Source: UBA7887 sp964408735 (GTDB lineage Bacteria; Pseudomonadota; Alphaproteobacteria; UBA7887). Taken from it: 25,406 bases of DNA. The stretch spans positions 1 through 25,406 of the forward strand of contig CAYPAX010000073.1 of assembly GCA_964408735.1 (NCBI GenBank), in the 5' to 3' direction. The translations under genes were made by a program, and so were the position numbers. The notes beneath the pieces are model-generated. The model was given only the letters and a program-made list of their open reading frames with translations, did no database searches and was not told where the DNA came from. Numbering within the stretch: position 1 is the first letter of the stretch; each line of letters opens with the position of its first letter. This document shows positions 16,537 to 23,470 of the stretch, in pieces.

Positions 16537-17490
16537 ATGGACGCGCGCGGCAAGCTCGCGGTGGTCGCCGTCGGGGGCAACGCGCTTATCGTCGACGCCC
16601 AGCACGAGTCGATCCCCGACCAGTTCGTCGCCGCCTCAAAGACGGCTCATTACATCGCTGATTTGGTGGAAGCCGGCCTCAACGTGGTGATCACCCACGG
16701 CAGCGGCCCCCAGGTCGGCTTCATCCTCAGGCGCTCGGAAATCGCCCGCGACGAGGTGCCGATGGTGCCGATGGATTACGCCGCCGCCGATATCCAGGGT
16801 GCGGTCGGCTGCATGTTCCAGCGCGTGCTGCAGAACGATTTCCGCAAGCGCGGCCTGACGCGCCAAGCCATTGCCGTCGTCACCCAGGTCGTGGTCGACC
16901 GCGACGATCCCGCCTTCGGCAGCCCCGACAAGCCCATCGGCAGCGTCATGGAAGAGGCCGAGGCGAAGGCGCTTGCGGCCAAGCAGGGCTGGCTGGTGCG
17001 CGAAGAGATCGGCCGCGGCTGGCAGCGCGTGGTGCCATCGCCGGCCCCGCAAGAAATCGTCGAGCTTTCCGTCGTCGAGCATCTGGTCCGCGCCGGCTAC
17101 GTGGTAATCGCCGTCGGCGGTGGCGGCATTCCCGTAACGCGCCACCATGACGGCGACCTCGAAGGGGTCGAGGCCGTGGTTGACAAGGACCTCGCGTCGC
17201 GCCTGCTTGCCAGCGGTCTGCATGCCGACCTGTTCATTATCCTGACAGCGGTGGAGAAGGTGGCCGTCGGCTTCGATACGCCGAACCAGCGCTGGCTCGA
17301 CAGCATCACCGTCGACGAGGCCAAGCGCTATTTTGACGCCGGCGAATTTCCGGCCGGCACCATGGGTCCGAAGATCCTGGCGATGATCGAGTATATCGAG
17401 AGCGGCGGGCACTGCGGCATCATCACCGACCCGCCCAATCTGGCCCGCGCCCTGGCCGGCGAGACAGGCACGACCATCTCTGCAGTTTAA
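16537..17490 (+). CDS. arcC: Carbamate kinase
   Basis: Carbamate kinase transfers phosphate from carbamoyl phosphate to ADP, giving ATP, ammonia and carbon dioxide. The 317-residue length is typical. Motifs seen are the N-terminal VVAVGGNAL (9-17), ITHGSGPQVG (52-61), the GRGWQRVVPSP loop, AVGGGGIP, AVVDKDLAS and the C-terminal GTMGPKILAMIEYIESGG. Its place directly after AllH-AllF-AllG-like genes, with no arginine deiminase or ornithine carbamoyltransferase, makes it the counterpart of E. coli AllK (YbcF): it would harvest ATP from carbamoyl phosphate made by the upstream complex. It is the last gene of the operon; no clear terminator follows. Confidence 0.95.
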   Translation: MDARGKLAVVAVGGNALIVDAQHESIPDQFVAASKTAHYIADLVEAGLNVVITHGSGPQVGFILRRSEIARDEVPMVPMDYAAADIQGAVGCMFQRVLQNDFRKRGLTRQAIAVVTQVVVDRDDPAFGSPDKPIGSVMEEAEAKALAAKQGWLVREEIGRGWQRVVPSPAPQEIVELSVVEHLVRAGYVVIAVGGGGIPVTRHHDGDLEGVEAVVDKDLASRLLASGLHADLFIILTAVEKVAVGFDTPNQRWLDSITVDEAKRYFDAGEFPAGTMGPKILAMIEYIESGGHCGIITDPPNLARALAGETGTTISAV

Positions 17491-17680
17491 CGCCAACTTG
17501 CCACCGCATTACGCTGATGCTTAGCAATTGCGTCGCCGGGAAGCGGGCCTGAAGGCGAGGTAACATCGGCCGATATACTGTGGCGACAGCTCGCTTCTAG
17601 GCGGGAATGGTCCTCGCGGTTCTGTTCCCATAAGCTTGCGTTCCGTTGAGAGCGGATTACGGGAACGGGACCATGAACCT
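17491..17680. other. Spacer after carbamate kinase, no gene seen
   Basis: No supported coding region. An imperfect 12-bp inverted repeat, GGTTCTGTTCCC (17618-17629) and GGGAACGGGACC (17661-17672), matches at 10 of 12 positions across a 31-nt gap; it might be a remnant of another mobile element or a weak hairpin. The carbamate kinase transcript must end here or run on, but no GC stem with a T-run is visible. Confidence 0.35.
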
Positions 17681-18775
17681 GTCATAGTGTCGGGGCGTGT
17701 ACCGGATGTTCTGCACAAAGGAATCTGAAAAGTTGGCCGTGGCATGCCGAGTGATTGACGAGATCACTTTGGCAAAAAGGAACACACCATGGCCAAGCAA
17801 GAGGTTAGCGCTGCGATCGCCTCGCTGAAAGAACTGTTGTCCGGCGACGATGATATTGTTCGCGAGGCGGTTCGCGGCTACGTGCAGGATGTCCTGGAGG
17901 AGGAGATGACGGCGGCGCTTGGGGGAACGGTCGGTGGCGCGGCTGGGCTACCGCTCGGGCTATTACGAGCGCGCCCTGGTGACGCGTGTCGGGCGTATCG
18001 AGTTGCGCGTGCCGCAGGATCGCGAGGGTCGCTTTTCGACGGCTCTGTTCGAGCGCTACCAGCGCTCGGAGAAAGCCCTGGTCTCGGCGCTTGCGGAGAT
18101 GTACGTGCAGGGGTGTCGACGCGCAAGGTCAAGCGGATCACCGAGGAGTTGTGCGGGCATGCCCTCTCGGCGTCTGTGATCTCCAGCATCGTCAAGCGGC
18201 TTGATGCGCAGTTGCAGGCCTTTGCCCGGCGCCGGCTGTCAGAGCCGTTTCCCTATCTGATCGTCGATGCGCGCTATGAGAAGGTGCGCGAGAACGGCAT
18301 CATCACTGCCCAAGCCGTGCGGATCGCGCTCGGCATCGACTGGGAGGGCCGCAGGCAGGGCAAGTATGCGAAGCTCACCGATTGGGTCGAGGACAACATC
18401 GAGGTGACCTTCGCCTTCTACCGGCTGCCGCGCCAGCACCAGAAGCACCTCAAATAGACCAACATGCTGGAACGCTACAACCAGGAGATCAAGCGCCGCA
18501 CCCAGGTCGTGCGCACCTTTCCCAACGCGGAGAGCTGCCTGCGCCTGATCGGGACGCTTGCCGTGGAGACCCACGAGGACTGGCTGGAGGCCAATCGCTA
18601 CCTCAAAACGAAACTGCTGACGGAGCACAAAAGAGAGCTGATGAAGGAAGCCGCCTGACGGCGGCTGGGCATGGCCGGCGCTGCGATAGCTGTGGTCTAC
18701 GCGCCAACCATGCCCGCAGCAAAGCTCGGCAACATGGCAAACCCTATTTGCAGAAGATTCTGGACATAACTTGCA
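17681..18775 (+). mobile_element. Degenerate IS256-family insertion sequence
   Basis: The IS256-type transposase pseudogene lies between two ends that show partial inverted similarity. On the left, GTGTC near 17687 and TTCTGCACAAA near 17709. On the right, read in reverse, GTCC near 18760 and TTCTGCAAATA near 18746. The terminal repeats are too eroded to fix the boundaries or a target duplication, so the limits are approximate. The element is inactive and is the only transposase-bearing element in the window. Confidence 0.6.
17789..18658 (+). pseudogene. IS256-family transposase, frameshifted, internally deleted and with a nonsense codon
   Basis: The N-terminus (MAKQEVSAAIASLKELLSG...) and the later LGYRSGYYERALVTRVG, RYQRSEKALV, EELCGHALSASVIS, LIVDARYEKVREN and NMLERYNQEIKRRTQVVRTF segments are those of IS256-type mutator transposases, which are normally about 400 residues. 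Reading needs a frame change near 17925 (a few codons lost after MTAALG) and a return near 18115, where one base is missing from the codons for VQGVSTRK. At about 18356, DWEGRRQ joins directly to GKYAKLTDWVEDN, removing roughly 110 codons including the second catalytic Asp. A TAG at 18456-18458 replaces the usual Ser before TNMLER. The first DDE Asp (in VDARY) and the probable Glu region remain. It cannot encode an active enzyme. Confidence 0.9.
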
Positions 18776-19163
18776 TGACTATCGATGCAGCGGAGTTTTT
18801 GCCGGCGCTGTCAAGTCCTCTTGGTAATTTTGGGACCGAGTTGGCAACGCCTGGTGGCGGCGGTAGGCATTCAAGACGGAGTGTTGCCTCCTGCGGCGCC
18901 GGCGACATCATTCCATAAAGGGTAGCCCGCGCCCAGTCAGCGCCGCTTTCGCTTAAGCACGATATTGACCTGGATTAAGGCGCGAAGCACGCAGCCTGAT
19001 AGGCTTCTGTGCATCCACACGAGAGTTCTCTTCCGAAGTCGTCAGTGCCTCTTCCCCCCCGGCGCTGGCGGCTTTGGCGTATTCGGCGGGCTAAGCTGAT
19101 GCATGACAGCTAGTCCAAGACTCTCCAAGATGCTGTGCCTAAAGTTCAATTCCTGTGCCTTGG
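18776..19163. other. Gene-free spacer between the IS remnant and the HD-domain gene
   Basis: These bases hold no reading frame with a convincing start and composition, and no recognisable RNA gene. The stretch is of mixed base composition and looks like old, non-coding accessory DNA. The regulatory palindromes begin at 19164. Confidence 0.4.
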
Positions 19164-19179
19164 ACACAAGTTCTTGTGT
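19164..19179. promoter_or_regulatory. Inverted repeat upstream of the HD-domain gene
   Basis: ACACAAG-TT-CTTGTGT has perfect 7-bp arms with a 2-nt centre. It lies about 140 bp upstream of the HD-domain start, near two other palindromes, and may be a regulator-binding site. The binding protein is unknown. Confidence 0.35.
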
Positions 19180-19185
19180 TGGCTC

Positions 19186-19197
19186 CTTGGCGCCAAG
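19186..19197. promoter_or_regulatory. 12-bp palindrome CTTGGCGCCAAG
   Basis: A perfect 12-bp palindrome lies between the inverted repeat at 19164 and the 20-bp operator-like site at 19227. A chance palindrome of this length is possible in GC-rich DNA, so it is supported mainly by its company. Confidence 0.3.
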
Positions 19198-19226
19198 ACC
19201 TCTGCGCGCGGCATATAGATGTCGGC

Positions 19227-19246
19227 AGTGTGAACTAGTTCACACT
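19227..19246. promoter_or_regulatory. Perfect 20-bp palindromic operator candidate
   Basis: AGTGTGAACTAGTTCACACT is fully self-complementary and contains the CRP-type pattern TGTGA-N6-TCACA exactly. A -10-like TATTAA at 19253-19258 would pair with a -35 region (GTGAAC, 19230-19235, spacing 17) lying inside the palindrome. The site is centred near -28, a position typical of repression rather than activation. It lies 72 bp before the HD-domain start codon. The bound factor could be a CRP/FNR- or TetR-type protein; none is encoded in the window. Confidence 0.6.
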
Positions 19247-19318
19247 CAGCCCTATTAAACTCCTGTCAATGTGCGACTTTCGGCCGAAACAGATGGACCT
19301 TCCGTGGCAGGAGGAAAG

Positions 19319-20206
19319 ATGTTCGACCCTACGGCTCATGCGATAGACGCATTTCTCGACCTGCTGCGGGAAGACTATCTGCAGACATATGGCCAGCTTG
19401 AGCCAGATTATCCTGGCATTGTGGCGTTCGCGGGCCGCATCGCGTTGGAAAATATCGCCAACAGCGATGCCCCTTATCATGACGTGCGCCACACTATGAT
19501 GGTTACGCAAGCGGGCCAAACGATCCTGAAGGGCAAGCATCTCAGCGAAGGCGGCATTGGTCCGCATGATTGGCTGCACGCAATCCTGTCCATGCTGTTC
19601 CATGATATTGGCTTTATACGAGGCCTTTTGCGCGATGACCGCGAAGGCACTTACGTCACTGACGAGCATGGCGGGCAAGTCACCCTCATGCCAGGCGCTA
19701 CCGACGCGTCGCTCTGCGCCTACCATATCGACCGCGGTAAGCGCTTCGTGCGCGAGCGCTTTGCGGGCCATGACACAATCAGCGCCGACATTATCTGCAA
19801 CAATATCGAGCGCACCCGTTTTCCCGTACCGGACACGCCGGATAGCCAGATCATGGACGATATGCCCGGTCTGGTACGTGCCGCGGATTTCATCGGTCAG
19901 TTGGGCGACATCAACCACACGCGCCACCTCTCGGCGCTATTTGTCGAGTTGGACGAGATTGGCACGGCTGCACAGCTCGGCTTCCACAATGCGGCAGATC
20001 TGCGGCGCGACTACCCGGCCTTCTATTGGCGAACGGCGAGACCATACATGGAGTCGGCTTTCCGATATTTGCGCATCACGGCCGAGGGCCGGGAATGGCT
20101 GGCACGAATCTATGCGAGCGTCTTTGCGGAAGAACATGATCTTGCCTGGACAGGACCCGAGCGTGACGTCGGTTCCGCCCGCCCCGAGATCTTAGGACGC
20201 CGTTGA
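19319..20206 (+). CDS. HD-domain metal-dependent phosphohydrolase (cyclic-nucleotide phosphodiesterase-like)
   Basis: The 295-residue protein has an HD-type metal site: His58 in YHDVRHTMMV, the His95-Asp96 pair in LFHDIGFIRG, and Asp190 in RAADFIGQLGD, with His136 nearby. The YHxxxH-V arrangement recalls class I cyclic-nucleotide phosphodiesterases (YHNxxH), but the fit is partial, so the substrate is uncertain. Conserved stretches such as DWLHAIL, ATDASLCAYHIDRGKRFV and IERTRFPVPDTPDS suggest a discrete, soluble, single-domain family. The start at 19319 is chosen for its near-perfect AGGAGG ribosome site (19309-19314); an in-frame GTG at 19271 has none. The gene stands alone between an IS remnant and a repeat-like spacer, with an operator-like palindrome upstream. 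Confidence 0.85.
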   Translation: MFDPTAHAIDAFLDLLREDYLQTYGQLEPDYPGIVAFAGRIALENIANSDAPYHDVRHTMMVTQAGQTILKGKHLSEGGIGPHDWLHAILSMLFHDIGFIRGLLRDDREGTYVTDEHGGQVTLMPGATDASLCAYHIDRGKRFVRERFAGHDTISADIICNNIERTRFPVPDTPDSQIMDDMPGLVRAADFIGQLGDINHTRHLSALFVELDEIGTAAQLGFHNAADLRRDYPAFYWRTARPYMESAFRYLRITAEGREWLARIYASVFAEEHDLAWTGPERDVGSARPEILGRR

Positions 20207-20571
20207 AGCCATATGGCCAGTTTAGACGGGGTTCGTCTTGGGGGTGTCGCGTGGCGTCACGAATGGGGACATATTTGACCGAGGCGGTGAGCCGGGCTTC
20301 CCTGCTTTTTGAAGGCGTTTCCCCGATCGGCGGAAAAAATTTCCTGTTAAGGGGACAGAGTTCCCTGTTCATTCCTTGTTTATCAGGGAATTCGACAGAG
20401 ACGGGTTCGCAGGAGACCGCGCCCACCACCACTCACCCACCGCGGCGGCAGGCATCGGGAAAACTGTGATTACGGTGACTGACGCGGCAACAAAGCTTGT
20501 CCATGAATCGCCGCTTGCAGATAGTACGCAATAGCACAGTCCGAAAACCCCAGAGCGGAGGCGAGTCTCGC
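20207..20571. repeat. Spacer resembling a dispersed alphaproteobacterial repeat
   Basis: The core (about 20330-20420) contains TTCCTGTTAAGGGGACAGAG, then AGTTCCCTGTT, ATTCCTTG and CAGGGAAT. The last two form a small stem (20375-20395) and the TTCCCTGT motif recurs in near-copies. From memory, similar strings recur in non-coding DNA of alphaproteobacteria and are often mis-called as short proteins; this is recollection, not a search result. A short frame across 20203-20469 gives a low-complexity product and is not called. The 3' part leads into the ribosome site of the GT2 gene. Confidence 0.4.
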
Positions 20572-21357
20572 ATGACGGCAGCAGAGGGCAGCGGCGGCGA
20601 GCCCGGCAATAGCGCGGTGAACAGAACTCCCTATCACGTCAGCGATCCACAGAGCCTGACGATCATCATCCCCTGCTATAACGAGGAGGCGACGCTGCGG
20701 CACATTGTCGATCGCGTGCTCGCCGCGGATACGCTGGAATTGGCACTGGACGTGATCATCGTCGACGACGGCTCGGCCGATGGCTCGGCCGCGGTCGCAG
20801 CGGAGATTGCCGCGGAGCATGACAACGTGCAGGCCGAAGCGCATCCGCACAATCGCGGCAAGGGTGCGGCCCTGCGCACCGGCTTCGCTGCCGCCAAGGG
20901 CGATATCGTGCTCATCCAGGATGCCGATCTCGAATACGATCCCGCCAGCTATCCCTCGTTGTTGCGGCCCATCCTCAGTGGCCGCGCCGACGTGGTCTAC
21001 GGCTCGCGCTTTCGCGCCCTTGAAGCCGCGCGTGTGCTGTATTACTGGCATTCGTTGGCGAACACTATGCTGACTACGTTATCGAACATGCTGACCGACC
21101 TCAACCTTACCGACATGGAGACCTGCTACAAGATCTTCCGGCGCTCGGTGATCGGCGGGATAAGCCTGCGCGAGGAGCGCTTCGGCATCGAGCCCGAGAT
21201 GACCGCGAAAATCGCCCATCTGCGCCCGCCGCCGCGCATCTACGAAGTCGGCATCAGCTATCACGGGCGCACCTATGAGGAAGGCAAGAAGATCGGCTGG
21301 AAGGACGCCGTGCGCGCGGTCTATTGCATTCTCCGCTACAACATCATTCGCCGCTAA
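20572..21357 (+). CDS. Family 2 glycosyltransferase, DPM1-like
   Basis: The 261-residue GT-A protein resembles polyprenyl- or dolichyl-phosphate sugar synthases, which move a sugar from a nucleotide donor to a lipid phosphate at the inner membrane. Seen are LTIIIPCYNEEATL (29-42), VIIVDDGSADGS (61-72), NRGKGAALRTG (94-104) and the metal-binding DADLEYDP (117-124), then ADVVYGSRF and the acceptor-side METCYKIFRR. There are no membrane helices at the C-terminus, as in soluble DPM1-type enzymes. The ATG at 20572 has a GGAGG site 10 bp upstream; in-frame TTG (20497) and ATG (20503) starts would add about 23-25 residues without family support. It overlaps the methyltransferase start by one base. 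Confidence 0.92.
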   Translation: MTAAEGSGGEPGNSAVNRTPYHVSDPQSLTIIIPCYNEEATLRHIVDRVLAADTLELALDVIIVDDGSADGSAAVAAEIAAEHDNVQAEAHPHNRGKGAALRTGFAAAKGDIVLIQDADLEYDPASYPSLLRPILSGRADVVYGSRFRALEAARVLYYWHSLANTMLTTLSNMLTDLNLTDMETCYKIFRRSVIGGISLREERFGIEPEMTAKIAHLRPPPRIYEVGISYHGRTYEEGKKIGWKDAVRAVYCILRYNIIRR

Positions 21358-22067
21358 TGACCGACGAGGAGGGCAAGACCTATGAAGGGCACGACCTCGA
21401 GGCCCTGGTCGACCTGCCGCGCTACCACGCCTGGATGCTGGAGACCTTCCGCCCGTATTTGAGCGGATATGCGGCCGAGTTCGGCGCCGGCATCGGCACC
21501 TTGTCGGCAAAGCTTCTGCCTTACCTGTCACAGCTCGATGTGGTCGAACCATCGGCCAATCTGCTGCCGCGGCTGCGTGGCGCTGTGCAAGGCGCCGCGG
21601 TCAGCGTGTTCGACCAGCACCTCGAGGCGTATCTCGACGCTTGCCCCGAGGCCGCGCGCGACTGTCTTGTCATGATCAATGTCCTCGAGCATGTGGAGGA
21701 CGATGAAGCCGTGCTGCGGGAATGCCGGCGCGCCCTGCGGGAAGGGCGCCACCTGTTGCTCTTCGTCCCTGCAATGCCGGGCCTATACGCACCGATCGAT
21801 GCCCGGCTCGGGCACTACCGCCGTTACGGCCTGGCGGAACTGGTCGGCAAGGTGGAGCAAGCGGGGTTTACCGTCGAGCTGGCGGAATACCGCGATGCGC
21901 TCGGCGTGCTGGCCTGGTGGCTGGTGCACAAGAAACTTCGGCGCACCAGCTTTTCGCCCAAGCTTGCGAGGCTCTATGACAGCGTCTGCGTGCCCCTGAC
22001 GCGAGGTCTTGAGCGAATGTTGCCGCTGCCGTTCGGCAAGAACATCATATTGGTTGCACGGCGATGA
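21357..22067 (+). CDS. SAM-dependent methyltransferase (class I)
   Basis: The 236-residue Rossmann-fold methyltransferase shows motif I EFGAGIGTLS (41-50), the acidic ribose-binding residue after strand 2 in LDVVEPS (60-66), and the INVLEHVEDDEAVLRE motif (about 107-122), typical of methyltransferase family 11/23 proteins. RLGHYRRYG at about 152-160 is common in members beside glycosyltransferases. The substrate is unknown; a sugar or lipid-linked intermediate of the same operon is the best guess. The ATG lies in the TAATGA overlap with the upstream GT2 gene. An in-frame ATG at 21324 inside the GT2 gene is less likely. Its stop overlaps the next start. Confidence 0.9.
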   Translation: MTDEEGKTYEGHDLEALVDLPRYHAWMLETFRPYLSGYAAEFGAGIGTLSAKLLPYLSQLDVVEPSANLLPRLRGAVQGAAVSVFDQHLEAYLDACPEAARDCLVMINVLEHVEDDEAVLRECRRALREGRHLLLFVPAMPGLYAPIDARLGHYRRYGLAELVGKVEQAGFTVELAEYRDALGVLAWWLVHKKLRRTSFSPKLARLYDSVCVPLTRGLERMLPLPFGKNIILVARR

Positions 22068-23470
22068 TGCGTTATCTGCCCGCGTTTGCCGTGATCGTCT
22101 GCGCCGTGGCACTGCGTGGCGCCTATCCCCTCAACCACGACGTTGCCTGGTTCCTCTATGTCGCGAACGGCCTGTTGGCTGGCGGCGAGCTCTATCGCGA
22201 CTTCGTCGGCACCAATGCGCCCATGGCATCGTTGAGTCTGCTGCCGGCAGCCTTGCTGACCCGGGCAGGGCTGCCGCCATACGCCGCGCTGTGCGTGCTG
22301 ATGATGGCGATGGCAGTGCTCTCGTGCGGGCTTTGCCTGGGGCTGGCAAGGCATTGGCAGGGGCCGTCCAGGTGGCGGCCTTGGGGGAGCGCCGTTCTGC
22401 TGGCTGCATTCCTGATTCTGCCCGGCTACACATTCGGCCAGCGCGAGCATCTCTTTACGATCCTCATCGCCCCCTATCTTCTGTGCTTGGCGCTTCGTGT
22501 TGCCGGTATCCCGGTGCCGGCAAGGCTCGCCATCATGGCGGGGGCGATGGCGGGCCTGGGCGTCGGCCTCAAGCCCCACTTCGTGCTCATCGCGGCAGCG
22601 GCAGAACTCGCTCTTCTCTTGCGGATGCATGATCTCCGCCGACTCTTCCGCCCGGAGAGCCTGGCTCTTGCCGTCTGCGCCAGCGCGGTCGTGGCCGAGG
22701 TGTTTCTTTTCCACCCCACCTATGTCCACGACATTCTGCCCGGCGTCGTCGCGACCTATGGCGGCTTCAACAATCCCGACCTGATCCTGTTTTCCCTGGT
22801 GGTCTATCTCGCCCTTTTTTGGGCGCTTTCCACGGCACAAATGGCGGCGCCGTTGCGGGATATCCTGCTATTCGCCGTGGTCGGCGCCTTGCTGTCGTTC
22901 GTCCTCCAAGGCAAGGGCTGGTACTACCACGGCTATCCCATCGTCTTTTTGCTCTTTCTGCTGGGCGTTGCCGCCTTGGCCGGCGCCGTCATGGCGACGG
23001 TGGGTATCGCCTTGACGCTGATGGTGGCGGCGGGGCTCGCCATCGCTCACCCGCCCGATCCCGACGACAGCGACGAGATCACCGCCCTGCTGCGCGCAAC
23101 GCCGGGCTCGTTTTATATCGCGAACAGCCGCGTCTATCCTGGATTTCCCCTGGCCACGACTTTGCGAAAACCCTGGGCCTCGCGCTTTGCCTTCCTCATG
23201 GGCCTGCCGGCGTTTGTCAAAGCCGAGGCCAGTGGCGACGACAGCCTTGCGCCCTGGGCCGACAAGCTGCGCGCCGATATTGCCGAGGATATTGCGTTCC
23301 GCCGCCCCGCTGTGGTGCTCGCGCCCTCGGATACTGCCCTCATGCAGTCCCTTCCGCCCGGCTTCGATATTATCGCCTGGCTTTCGGAGGATCCGGCCTT
23401 TGCCGCCACCTGGGAGTCGTATCGCGCCGATGGCAAGGCCGATAACTACCTGGTGTATAGGCGCCAATGA
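22064..23470 (+). CDS. Multi-pass membrane protein, GT-C glycosyltransferase-like (copy 1)
   Basis: The 468-residue protein has about 9-11 hydrophobic segments and a soluble C-terminal domain (about 335-468). The first outside loop carries LNHDVAWFLYVANGLLAGGELYRDF, resembling the loop-1 acidic motif and GG-x-LY-x-DF pattern of PMT/ArnT-type GT-C transferases, which use polyprenyl-phosphate sugars. ILPGYTFGQREHLFT and GLGVGLKPHF are further conserved blocks shared with the next gene. It starts in the ATGA overlap with the methyltransferase stop, and its own stop overlaps the next start, so it sits in a tightly coupled operon. With the DPM1-like enzyme upstream, the likely job is transfer of a lipid-linked sugar outside the inner membrane. 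This is inference; no family assignment was run. Confidence 0.8.
   Translation: MMRYLPAFAVIVCAVALRGAYPLNHDVAWFLYVANGLLAGGELYRDFVGTNAPMASLSLLPAALLTRAGLPPYAALCVLMMAMAVLSCGLCLGLARHWQGPSRWRPWGSAVLLAAFLILPGYTFGQREHLFTILIAPYLLCLALRVAGIPVPARLAIMAGAMAGLGVGLKPHFVLIAAAAELALLLRMHDLRRLFRPESLALAVCASAVVAEVFLFHPTYVHDILPGVVATYGGFNNPDLILFSLVVYLALFWALSTAQMAAPLRDILLFAVVGALLSFVLQGKGWYYHGYPIVFLLFLLGVAALAGAVMATVGIALTLMVAAGLAIAHPPDPDDSDEITALLRATPGSFYIANSRVYPGFPLATTLRKPWASRFAFLMGLPAFVKAEASGDDSLAPWADKLRADIAEDIAFRRPAVVLAPSDTALMQSLPPGFDIIAWLSEDPAFAATWESYRADGKADNYLVYRRQ

Noticed and set aside
17521..17745. A short minus-strand open frame near the IS remnant
   Set aside because: No ribosome site, no recognisable sequence, and it crosses the probable IS end.
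20203..20469. A short open frame starting in the HD gene's last codons
   Set aside because: It reads through repeat-like non-coding DNA and has no domain or ribosome-site support.
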